A program made the translations under genes and the position numbers. A stretch of 64,000 bases of DNA from Streptomyces sp. NBC_01717. Lineage in GTDB: Bacteria > Actinomycetota > Actinomycetes > Streptomycetales > Streptomycetaceae. Numbering within the stretch: position 1 is the stretch's first letter; each line of letters starts with the position of its first letter. The notes beneath the pieces are model-generated. The model was not told the DNA's origin and ran no database searches. It saw only the letters and a list, made by a program, of their open reading frames with translations. Shown here piece after piece: positions 1-8,252 of this stretch. The stretch is taken from the NCBI RefSeq assembly GCF_036248255.1, contig NZ_CP109178.1:6076001-6140000 (forward strand), read 5' to 3'.

Positions 1-386
1 GAGAACCATTGGTCGTGCACGGTCGGTTGAAGGTGCGCGAGGAGGAACGGGACGGGCAGCGCCGGACGTTCGTGGACATCGAGGCGCTGGCGGTCGGACA
101 CGATCTGACACGGGGGACGGCGGCGTTCCGGCGGGTGGTGCGGGGTGATCCGACGCTGACGGCCGGCCCGGGCAGGCGGGGCGGTCCGGCGGAGGAAGAG
201 GAAGAGGGGAAGTCCGGCGGGTTCGGGGGGCCGGTCGAACGGAGGGAGCCTGTTGTGCGGTCCGCGAAGCGGGCGCAGGGGGCGCAGGGGGACAGGGGGG
301 TACAGAGTGAGCGGGGCGCGCGGCGTGGGCAGCGTGGACAGACGGTGCGTCAGGAACAGATCCCAGAGCTGGCGTCGGCGCTGTGA
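1..386 (+). CDS. ssb: single-stranded DNA-binding protein, C-terminal part (5' truncated by window edge)
   Basis: The reading frame is open from the left edge (codons in phase with position 3) and ends at a TGA at 384-386. The visible start of the protein, VVHGRLKVREEERDGQRRT followed by VDIEA and IGHDLTRGT-like residues, matches the last strands of the bacterial SSB OB-fold, where single-stranded DNA is bound during replication and repair. The tail is Gly/Glu/Arg/Gln-rich and lacks the acidic DDDLPF-type tip that recruits partner proteins. This suggests the second, sporulation-linked SSB type of streptomycetes rather than the main replicative one (inference). The first half of the gene lies outside the window, so its start and promoter cannot be judged. 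Confidence 0.8.
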   Translation, partial: EPLVVHGRLKVREEERDGQRRTFVDIEALAVGHDLTRGTAAFRRVVRGDPTLTAGPGRRGGPAEEEEEGKSGGFGGPVERREPVVRSAKRAQGAQGDRGVQSERGARRGQRGQTVRQEQIPELASAL

Positions 387-422
387 CCGGGCCTGTGTGT
401 GCGGAAGTTGTCGGCGATAACG

Positions 423-437
423 ATTCCGAGTCGGAAT
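423..437. promoter_or_regulatory. 15-bp palindrome upstream of the surface-protein gene
   Basis: ATTCCGA-G-TCGGAAT is a perfect inverted repeat with a single central base. It lies about 140 bp before the GTG start at 578, inside the 191-bp gap after ssb. It could be a repressor or activator site. No regulator can be assigned from the sequence. Confidence 0.35.
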
Positions 438-577
438 GGTTGTACGACGGTATGACGGGGGAATACGCATCGCCGTTTCCTTAGGATCTCCCAGTACTCA
501 CAGGGCACTTGAGTCGGCTGGCGGGACAAACCCCACACGCGCACCAAGCGCGAGGATCCCGCCCGGAGGGGACATCC

Positions 578-2032
578 GTGTTTTCTGCTTCTTCAGCGAC
601 CGCTTCGGCATCCAGTGCGGGGACGAATCCCCCACGGAGACCGGGCATATCCCGGTTGGCCGCATCGGCGGTGGCATCCGGGCTCGTCATAGCCGCCGCT
701 CTCGTCGGCGCAGGCAGCGCGGCCGCCGACGAGGCGCCCCAGCACCAGGGCGGCGCGACCGCTGTCCTGGACGGGTTGAAGACCTACGACCGGGCCGTGC
801 TCCACACGGACGGCAAGAAGCAGGAGCTGGCCGCAGGGCTCTTCGAGATGACCGTCGACGGCGGCGGCAAGCTCAAGACGTACTGCATCGACATTCACAA
901 CCCCACCCAGGACCAGGCGAAGTACCTGGAGACCCCCTGGAACCAGACGTCGCTCGGCGCCAACAAGAACGCGGGCAGGATCCGCTGGATCCTGCAGCAC
1001 TCCTACCCGCAGATCGACGACCTCGCGGCGCTCGCCGAACAGGCCGGCACCGGGCCGCTGACCGAGCAGACCGCGGCGGCGGGCACCCAGGTCGCCATCT
1101 GGCGCTACTCGGACAACGCCGATGTCGACGCCTCCGACCAGCAGGCGGAGAAGCTCGCCGACTGGCTGGGAGAGCACGCCGAGGACGTCGCCGAGCCCAA
1201 GGCGTCCCTCGCCCTGGACCCGGCAGCGGTCTCCGGTCTGTCCGGTGAGCGGCTCGGGCCGGTCACCGTCCACACCGACGCCGGCCAGGTCTCGGTGACC
1301 CCGCCCGCCGACTCCGCCAGCGGCGTCAAGGTCACCGACAAGAGCGGCAAGCCCGTCACCGCCGCCGTCAACGGCGCCGAGCTCTACTTCGACGTCCCGG
1401 CGGGTGCCGCCGACGGCACCGCCTCGCTGACCGTGCAGGCCACCACCTCGGTGCCGGTCGGCCGGGCCTTCGCCGGGGTGACCAAGAGCCAGACCCAGAT
1501 CCTGGCCGGCTCCAGCGAGTCCACGGTCTCCGCGACCGCCACCGCGACCTGGGCCAAGAAGGGTGCAATCCCCGCGATCACCGCGAAGAAGAACTGCGCC
1601 AAGGGCGGCGTGGACGTCACCGCGAGCAACGAGGGCGACGAGCCGTTCACCTTCGAGCTGGCCGGTGCCGAGCACACCGTCGAGGCCGGACAGACCGAGA
1701 CGGTGACCGTCCCGGTCGCCGAGGACCAGGCGTACGACTTCACGATCACCGGTCCCGGCGGGTTCACCAAGACGTTCAAGGGCGTCCTGGACTGCAAGAC
1801 CACCGGCAGCGGTACCGGCGGCCTCGACACCCAGACCGCCGACCAGCCCGCCCCGGCCACGGCCGGCGGCAGCTCGACCGGGACCGGTGGCGACCTCGCC
1901 GAGACCGGCAGCTCCAACGCCACGCCGATCATCGCGGGCATCGCCATCGCACTCGTCGTCATCGGTGGCGGCGCGGTCTTCCTCCTCCGCAAGCGGAAGG
2001 CGCCGTCCGCGGGGCAGTCGACCGAGGGATGA
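578..2032 (+). CDS. secreted thioester-domain (TQXA) surface protein with LAETG sortase signal
   Basis: A cell-wall protein of 484 aa. The GTG at 578 is chosen because GGAGGGG precedes it at 565-571 and because a signal peptide follows about 15-20 residues later (ASGLVIAAALVGAGSAAADE). The N-terminal domain contains the Cys of TYCIDIHNPTQ and the Gln of GTQVAIWRY, the pair that forms an internal thioester in the TQXA/thioester-domain family of Gram-positive adhesins. One or two beta-rich repeats follow (DAGQVSVTPP region, then the NCAKGGVDVTASN region). The C-terminus has LAETG, a hydrophobic helix and an RKRK tail, which is the LAXTG signal read by class E sortases of streptomycetes. A perfect hairpin terminator follows at 2080. 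Ligand unknown. Confidence 0.85.
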   Translation: MFSASSATASASSAGTNPPRRPGISRLAASAVASGLVIAAALVGAGSAAADEAPQHQGGATAVLDGLKTYDRAVLHTDGKKQELAAGLFEMTVDGGGKLKTYCIDIHNPTQDQAKYLETPWNQTSLGANKNAGRIRWILQHSYPQIDDLAALAEQAGTGPLTEQTAAAGTQVAIWRYSDNADVDASDQQAEKLADWLGEHAEDVAEPKASLALDPAAVSGLSGERLGPVTVHTDAGQVSVTPPADSASGVKVTDKSGKPVTAAVNGAELYFDVPAGAADGTASLTVQATTSVPVGRAFAGVTKSQTQILAGSSESTVSATATATWAKKGAIPAITAKKNCAKGGVDVTASNEGDEPFTFELAGAEHTVEAGQTETVTVPVAEDQAYDFTITGPGGFTKTFKGVLDCKTTGSGTGGLDTQTADQPAPATAGGSSTGTGGDLAETGSSNATPIIAGIAIALVVIGGGAVFLLRKRKAPSAGQSTEG

Positions 2033-2079
2033 GCGGAACGTGACACCTGAGCGGCACATTGTCACGGTGTGCTGCTGAC

Positions 2080-2109
2080 AGCCCCGGTACGCCCACGCGT
2101 ACCGGGGCT
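2080..2109 (+). terminator. hairpin terminator after the LAETG protein gene
   Basis: Twelve-base perfect arms AGCCCCGGTACG / CGTACCGGGGCT with a 6-base loop, starting 48 bp after the stop codon. A short TTTC follows. Confidence 0.8.
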
Positions 2110-2190
2110 TTCGCGTAACAGAAGCCCCCCGGGCGCCGTCGCAGGTTGCCTAGGCCGTCCTACGTGACAAGGGTGGCCTGCTGCTCCGGC

Positions 2191-2216
2191 CAGGGCCTGA
2201 CCTCTGCCAGGCCCTG
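2191..2216 (-). terminator. possible hairpin terminator after the CU044_5270-family gene
   Basis: CAGGGCCTG / CAGGCCCTG arms of 9 bases with an 8-base loop, in the 233-bp gap (2110-2342) downstream of the leftward gene ending at 2343. The same gap holds three degenerate copies of a roughly 15-bp GCCCACGGCACCAC unit (2288-2330). I see no gene there. Confidence 0.4.
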
Positions 2217-2342
2217 CACCTCCTCCAACATCTCCTGGTCACCTGGACCGGCACCCGCCGCAGCTGCCGACAACCCACCCCATGGCAGCCCACGGCACCA
2301 CGCCCCACGGCACCACCGCCCACGACACCATCTGACAAAGCC

Positions 2343-3440
2343 CTACTGGTCCTGCGGCCGGACCCCGCCCTTGTTCACCACGGACCGCTTCAGTACGGCG
2401 TCGGCGCCGAGCAGGGCGCCCTTCTTGCCGATCTCCGTGTTCTTCGTCAGGAAGGTGCGCGAGCCCAGGAAGGAGAGCCCCTTCGGGTTGAAGACCCACT
2501 CCGAGCGGGTGGCGTGCCGGGTGTCCTCACGGGCGATGCCCACCCCGTGGCGGCCCAGCGCGTCCACCGCGTCCGGGGCCTCGGTCACCCCGGGGATCAG
2601 CGCCGCGGCCTTGTACAGCGCCGCGGCGGTCTCCGGCGGCAGCACGGTCTCTCCGATCAGGTACCCGATCTGCTCGAACACCGCCTGGGCGTGCTCCTGG
2701 CCCTCTTCCTTCGGGGTGAGTGCGGTGAGGTGCTCGAGCAGCTTCTGCGGGTCGGTGGGCAGGGCTGCCAGCCAGCGGTAGGTGGGCCGGGTCAGGCCCT
2801 CGCGGGTGCCGTCGGTGTCCCCGAACTCGGCGTTGATGGGGAGGGTGTCCCCGTCCTCGCGGATGTAGCCGAGCTTCTTCAGTGGGCCGGGCTTCTGGGC
2901 GTACCAGATCTCCCGTTCCTTCAGCGGTCCCGTCACCAGCTTCCCGCTGGTGAGGTCGCTGTCCTGGACCTGGCTGCGCACGTACACGAACTGGTCGTCG
3001 CCGACCGGTCCGGCGTCGCTCTTCGCCGCCGCGTCCGAGATCCGGTTCAGCACCAGGGCGACCGGCTGGGCGTTCCCGGCGCGCGCCGAGGCGTTGCCGC
3101 CCGCCTCTACCGCCTCCGGTCCGGCGGACGGGTCGTCGCCCCGCGCGGTGTAGCCCGCGATCAGCGCACCGGCCAGGGCCAGCGCCGTGACCGGGGCCAG
3201 GAAGGACGGGCGCAGGAGGCCCGGGCGGGCGGGGCGGTCGGCACGGGCCGCGCCCTCCCGGGCCCGGTCCTTGCCTCGGTTCTCGGAGCGGTCGGCGTCA
3301 TCGTCGATCAGGTTCATCAGGCGTTCCCTGTGGTGCTCGTGGCGGCCCGGCGGAAGGTCGAATCCGGTGGCGGGCGGCAGCAGCCGCGCCAGCTCGGCGC
3401 GCTCGTCCCGGCCGTCGTCGGTACCCGTCGTCGCGGTCAT
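2343..3440 (-). CDS. CU044_5270-family membrane protein, partner of the ECF sigma factor
   Basis: 365 aa, starting at the ATG (complement of 3438-3440) that overlaps the sigma-factor stop as ATGA, so the two are translationally coupled. Residues 1-75 are hydrophilic and cytoplasmic. Residues about 80-98 form one membrane helix (FLAPVTALALAGALIAG), and the rest (about 100-365) would be extracellular. This architecture, directly after an ECF sigma gene, is typical of the CU044_5270 family and suggests a role in controlling the sigma factor. There is no HxxxCxxC zinc motif, so it is not a classical ZAS anti-sigma factor. The regulatory role is inference from position. Confidence 0.75.
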   Translation of the reverse strand: MTATTGTDDGRDERAELARLLPPATGFDLPPGRHEHHRERLMNLIDDDADRSENRGKDRAREGAARADRPARPGLLRPSFLAPVTALALAGALIAGYTARGDDPSAGPEAVEAGGNASARAGNAQPVALVLNRISDAAAKSDAGPVGDDQFVYVRSQVQDSDLTSGKLVTGPLKEREIWYAQKPGPLKKLGYIREDGDTLPINAEFGDTDGTREGLTRPTYRWLAALPTDPQKLLEHLTALTPKEEGQEHAQAVFEQIGYLIGETVLPPETAAALYKAAALIPGVTEAPDAVDALGRHGVGIAREDTRHATRSEWVFNPKGLSFLGSRTFLTKNTEIGKKGALLGADAVLKRSVVNKGGVRPQDQ

Positions 3441-4183
3441 CGCGATCCCCCCTCGTTGGGCAGGGCGACGAATGCCGCCCTGCCTCCTACCTCTCCGCGA
3501 CCGGCCCCGGGTTCCTGCCCGGTTTCCCGCCGCCCCTCCGAAAGCCGGTCCTCCGCGAGCCGTTCGCCTGCCAGCGAGCGCAGCCGGGCCCGGGCCCGGG
3601 AGAGCCGGGAGCGTACGGTGCCGACCGGGACGTCCAGCGCGGCCGCCGCCTGGGTGTAGTCCAGCCCGGCCCACACGCAGAGCGCGAGCACCTCGCGCTC
3701 GGGCTGCCGGAGCCGGTCGAGCACCTCGCGTACGGCCGCCAGCTCGCGCTGGTGGTCCAGGCGTTCGGCGGAGGTCTCGGCGAAGTCCTCGGTCTCCTTC
3801 GGCTTCGGCTGCCGGGCCAGGAACGCGAGGCGGCGGCCGACCCCGCGCCGGTGGTTGCGCGCCCTGTTGGTGGCGATACCGAGGAGCCAGGGGCCCAGCG
3901 GACCGCCCTCCGGATCGACCTGGTCGCGGGTGCGCCAGGCGACGAGGAAGGTCTCCGACATGACGTCCTCGGCGGCCGAGAGGTCGCCGGTGAGGCGGCA
4001 GGCGTGCTGGTAGACGGTCCTGGCGTAACGGTCGTAGAGATCCGCGAAGGCCTCCCGGTCGCCCGTGCGGATCCGTTCCCGTACGCCGGGGTCTGCCGAT
4101 GCCCTCAGGTCGTCCGGGGCGGCCCGGTCGCCCGAGTCGCCCGGTGGTTGCGCCGGTCGTGCCGGCTGTTCGATGTGCTCCAC
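3437..4183 (-). CDS. ECF-family RNA polymerase sigma factor
   Basis: 248 aa with GTG start. Region 2 (about residues 44-115) has the usual GDREAFADLYDRYARTVYQHA core-binding helix and the -10 recognition stretch AAEDVMSETFLVAW. Region 4 (about 148-205) shows VLALCVWAGLDYTQAAAALDVPVGTVRSRLSRAR, the helix-turn-helix that reads the -35 element. It would direct RNA polymerase to a small regulon. The downstream coupled membrane gene is probably its signal partner. It is divergent from ettA across a 281-bp gap. The tail after residue 210 is a low-complexity extension. Confidence 0.9.
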   Translation of the reverse strand: MEHIEQPARPAQPPGDSGDRAAPDDLRASADPGVRERIRTGDREAFADLYDRYARTVYQHACRLTGDLSAAEDVMSETFLVAWRTRDQVDPEGGPLGPWLLGIATNRARNHRRGVGRRLAFLARQPKPKETEDFAETSAERLDHQRELAAVREVLDRLRQPEREVLALCVWAGLDYTQAAAALDVPVGTVRSRLSRARARLRSLAGERLAEDRLSEGRRETGQEPGAGRGEVGGRAAFVALPNEGGSR

Positions 4184-4390
4184 GCCCTGTACCTCTCCGC
4201 GACCCGCACCGGGTTCCCGTGGCCCGCGTCACAGGGGCGGGGGCCGGGTCCCGCCCGGTGGACGATCCTGCCAACCACCGCTCCGGCCGCCGAAACGGGG
4301 GCAGCGTCGACCAGCGACGACCGACAGCGACCGCCCCTCCGGGCTTGATCGTCCGTGCCGCCCTGATCAGGGGGGCTCCGAGGTTCCCGT

Positions 4391-4420
4391 TTCCGTCCTG
4401 GGGTGGACGTCAGGCAAGAT
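4391..4420 (+). promoter_or_regulatory. weak candidate vegetative promoter for ettA
   Basis: TTCCGT at 4391-4396, an 18-bp spacer, then CAAGAT at 4415-4420, 45 bp before the TTG start of ettA. The -35 match is poor, so this is only a suggestion. Confidence 0.25.
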
Positions 4421-4464
4421 GGGGTGTATCTGCCCACACCTCTATTGCTGCCGGACGGTTTCTC

Positions 4465-6129
<1,665 letters not shown>

Positions 6130-6134
6130 TCGTC

Positions 6135-6557
6135 TTGGCTCGTCACATCTACAGCTGCCCGCTGCGCTGGTCGGACATGGATGCCTTCGGCCACGTCAAC
6201 AACGTGGTCTTCCTCCGCTACCTGGAGGAGGCGCGCATCGACTTCATGTTCCGGCTGGCGCCGGGGGACGGCTCGCCGTCCTTCGCGGGCGGGTCCGTCG
6301 TGGCCCGGCACGAGATCGACTACGTGCGCCCGCTGGTCCACCGGCACGCGCCGGTGACCGTCGAGTCGTGGGTCACGAAGATAGGTGCCGCGTCGCTGAC
6401 GATCTGCTACGAGATCAAGGACCCGGACCAGGTGTACGTGCGGGCCTCGACCGTCGTCGTCCCGTACAACCTGGCCGAGGAGCGGCCGCGGCGGATCTCC
6501 GCGGAGGAGAAACACTTCCTCCAGGAGTTCCTGGCCGAGGAGCCCGCCGCCGCATGA
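6135..6557 (+). CDS. acyl-CoA thioesterase, 4HBT hotdog family (YbgC/FadM type)
   Basis: 140 aa, TTG start only 5 bp after ettA. The N-terminus has the motif RWSDMDAFGHVNNVVFLRYLEEAR (residues 11-34, shown in full in most 4HBT thioesterases), whose Asp and His/Asn positions form the active site. It should hydrolyse acyl-CoA esters in the cytosol; the acyl chain is unknown. The start has the same CTTGGCT context as ettA. The stop overlaps the next ATG as ATGA, so the three genes probably form one transcript. Confidence 0.85.
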   Translation: MARHIYSCPLRWSDMDAFGHVNNVVFLRYLEEARIDFMFRLAPGDGSPSFAGGSVVARHEIDYVRPLVHRHAPVTVESWVTKIGAASLTICYEIKDPDQVYVRASTVVVPYNLAEERPRRISAEEKHFLQEFLAEEPAAA

Positions 6558-7252
6558 CGGTTCCCGTGCAGTTGCTGGAGTTCGCGGACGCGAGGGAGGC
6601 GGCGGATCTTGCCGCCTTCCTCGGCCGGCTGCTCCACTACGACCGGGCGGCCGCCGTCCGGCTGCAGGCGGGCGGCGGTGCGCTGGCCGTGTTCGGCAGG
6701 CCGCCGTCGTTCGAGGTCCTCGCCATCCGGACGGCGCGGCTGCGCGGCACGCACGACTTCGACATCACCGTGTCCGCCGGTGAACTCCTCGAATCGCTCG
6801 ACATCGACGGCGGCACCCGCGAGGCACACGGTGCGGGCTCCCTGCCCGCGCCCGTCACCGGGCCGCCGTGGACCGGGGTCCTCCCGCCGCGCGGCGGCTG
6901 GTACGAGCAGCCGGGGCTGCCCGACCCCGTCTCCCTGCGCGTCGAGTTGAGCGCAGCGGTGGCGGAGTTCCGCTCCCGCGACGAAGCGCTGCCCGCGGAC
7001 CGCCGCACCAGGGCGGAACGGGACCTGATCGGCCGTGAGATCTGGTCGCGCACGGTCGGGAACACGGAACTCCCGCTGCGCGCCGTCCACGCCGCCCAGT
7101 CCCTCGGCTTCCTCCGCCCGGCCCCGGACTTCCCGGTCGCCCTGCTGGCGTCCGGCCCCTGGCTGCGGCTGCGCACCCCGTTCGGCTCGATCGCGCTGCG
7201 CGGTGCGGGCGGCGGCCTCGGCGACCTCGGGGTGTCGGTCGGCGTCCGCTGA
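6554..7252 (+). CDS. conserved hypothetical protein coupled to the thioesterase gene
   Basis: 232 aa starting at the ATG that overlaps the thioesterase stop by 4 bp. No signal peptide, membrane helix or catalytic motif is obvious. The middle is Pro/Gly-rich (about residues 90-125) and the C-terminal half is helical. The family is not recognised. Coupling to a 4HBT gene implies co-expression but not a function. Confidence 0.75.
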   Translation: MTVPVQLLEFADAREAADLAAFLGRLLHYDRAAAVRLQAGGGALAVFGRPPSFEVLAIRTARLRGTHDFDITVSAGELLESLDIDGGTREAHGAGSLPAPVTGPPWTGVLPPRGGWYEQPGLPDPVSLRVELSAAVAEFRSRDEALPADRRTRAERDLIGREIWSRTVGNTELPLRAVHAAQSLGFLRPAPDFPVALLASGPWLRLRTPFGSIALRGAGGGLGDLGVSVGVR

Positions 7253-7289
7253 CGCCGCGTCCCGAGCGGACCCGCGGGTGGGGCGCCCG

Positions 7290-8252
7290 CTATCCGCGCT
7301 GCTGGTCGTCCGGCCACACCCCGATGTGGTCCTGCTCCAGTTCCAGCATCACGCGGTGCTCCATCCCGAGCGTCTCCGTGTACTCGGCGGGCAGTTGCAG
7401 CCGCCCCGCGCGGTCGAGCATCGCGTACTCGCGGGCCACTTGGGACTCCTGGCCCGTCGCCGCGTCCACCTCCGTACGGCGCAGCACCTCGGACGACGTA
7501 CGGCCGTCGCGGATGGCGACCGTACGGCGGACCTCGCCCGCCACCGCCTGGTCGTGGGTGACGATCACGATCGTCGTGCCCAGCTCCTCGTTGGCCCGGC
7601 GGAACGCGGCGAAGACCTGCTCGCCCGTCGCCGAGTCCAGTTCGCCGGTAGGTTCGTCGGCGAGCAGCACCGAGGGATTGTTGGCGAGCGCGACCGCGAT
7701 CGCGACCCGCTGCTGCTGGCCGCCGGACATCTGCGGGGGCCGTCGGTCGCGGCAGTCCGCGACGTCCAGCATCTGCAGCAGCGACTCGGCGCGCGCGGCG
7801 CGTTCGCGGCTCCGGCCGCGGCCGCGCAGCTGCATGGGCAGCGTGACGTTCTGGACGGCGGTGAGATAGGGGAGCAGGTTGCGGGCCGTCTGCTGCCAGA
7901 CGAACCCGACGATGTCCCGGCGGTAGCGGAGCCGTTCCTTCGGGCCCATCGACAGCAGATCGCAGCCCGCGACCTTCGCCGACCCGGCCGTCGGTACGTC
8001 GAGGCCCGCCAGAATGTTCATCAGGGTCGACTTGCCGCTGCCGGACGCCCCGACGAGCGCCATCAACTCGCCCTCGGTGACCAGCAGATCGAGGCCCTGG
8101 AGGGCCTGCACCTCCACCCCGTCCGCGCTGAAGATGCGGACCAGCCGATCGCAGGCGATCAGCGCGTCGTGCCCGTACGAGGGCCGGTCGCGGCGGGCGG
8201 CGGCCCGCTGTTCGAGCTCCGCCAGAGTGGTCTCGGTCGTCGTCGACGTCAT
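7290..8252 (-). CDS. ABC transporter ATP-binding protein with an AbrB-like C-terminal tail
   Basis: 320 aa, a MacB/LolD-type ATPase that would power the two FtsX-type permeases encoded just upstream. Walker A is GASGSGKST (68-76). The signature MSGGQQQR, the Walker B VLLADEP and an H-loop HD are all present. The start (complement of 8250-8252) overlaps the permease stop as ATGA. The last roughly 47 residues (about 274-320: AMLDRAGRLQLPAEY, then GMEHRVMLELEQ and GVWP) follow the pattern of a SpoVT/AbrB swapped-hairpin element, which is not part of an ordinary ABC ATPase. Substrate unknown. Confidence 0.9.
   Translation of the reverse strand: MTSTTTETTLAELEQRAAARRDRPSYGHDALIACDRLVRIFSADGVEVQALQGLDLLVTEGELMALVGASGSGKSTLMNILAGLDVPTAGSAKVAGCDLLSMGPKERLRYRRDIVGFVWQQTARNLLPYLTAVQNVTLPMQLRGRGRSRERAARAESLLQMLDVADCRDRRPPQMSGGQQQRVAIAVALANNPSVLLADEPTGELDSATGEQVFAAFRRANEELGTTIVIVTHDQAVAGEVRRTVAIRDGRTSSEVLRRTEVDAATGQESQVAREYAMLDRAGRLQLPAEYTETLGMEHRVMLELEQDHIGVWPDDQQRG

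Noticed and set aside
593-2065. Minus-strand frame of 490 codons
   Set aside because: Mirror of the thioester-domain protein gene, low complexity.
2288-2330. Short GC-rich tandem repeats
   Set aside because: Only three degenerate copies of about 15 bp in a non-coding gap. No sign of an array or mobile-element end.
2343-3440. Naming the sigma-linked gene an anti-sigma factor
   Set aside because: It lacks the HxxxCxxC zinc motif and any recognised anti-sigma domain. Position alone does not justify the name.
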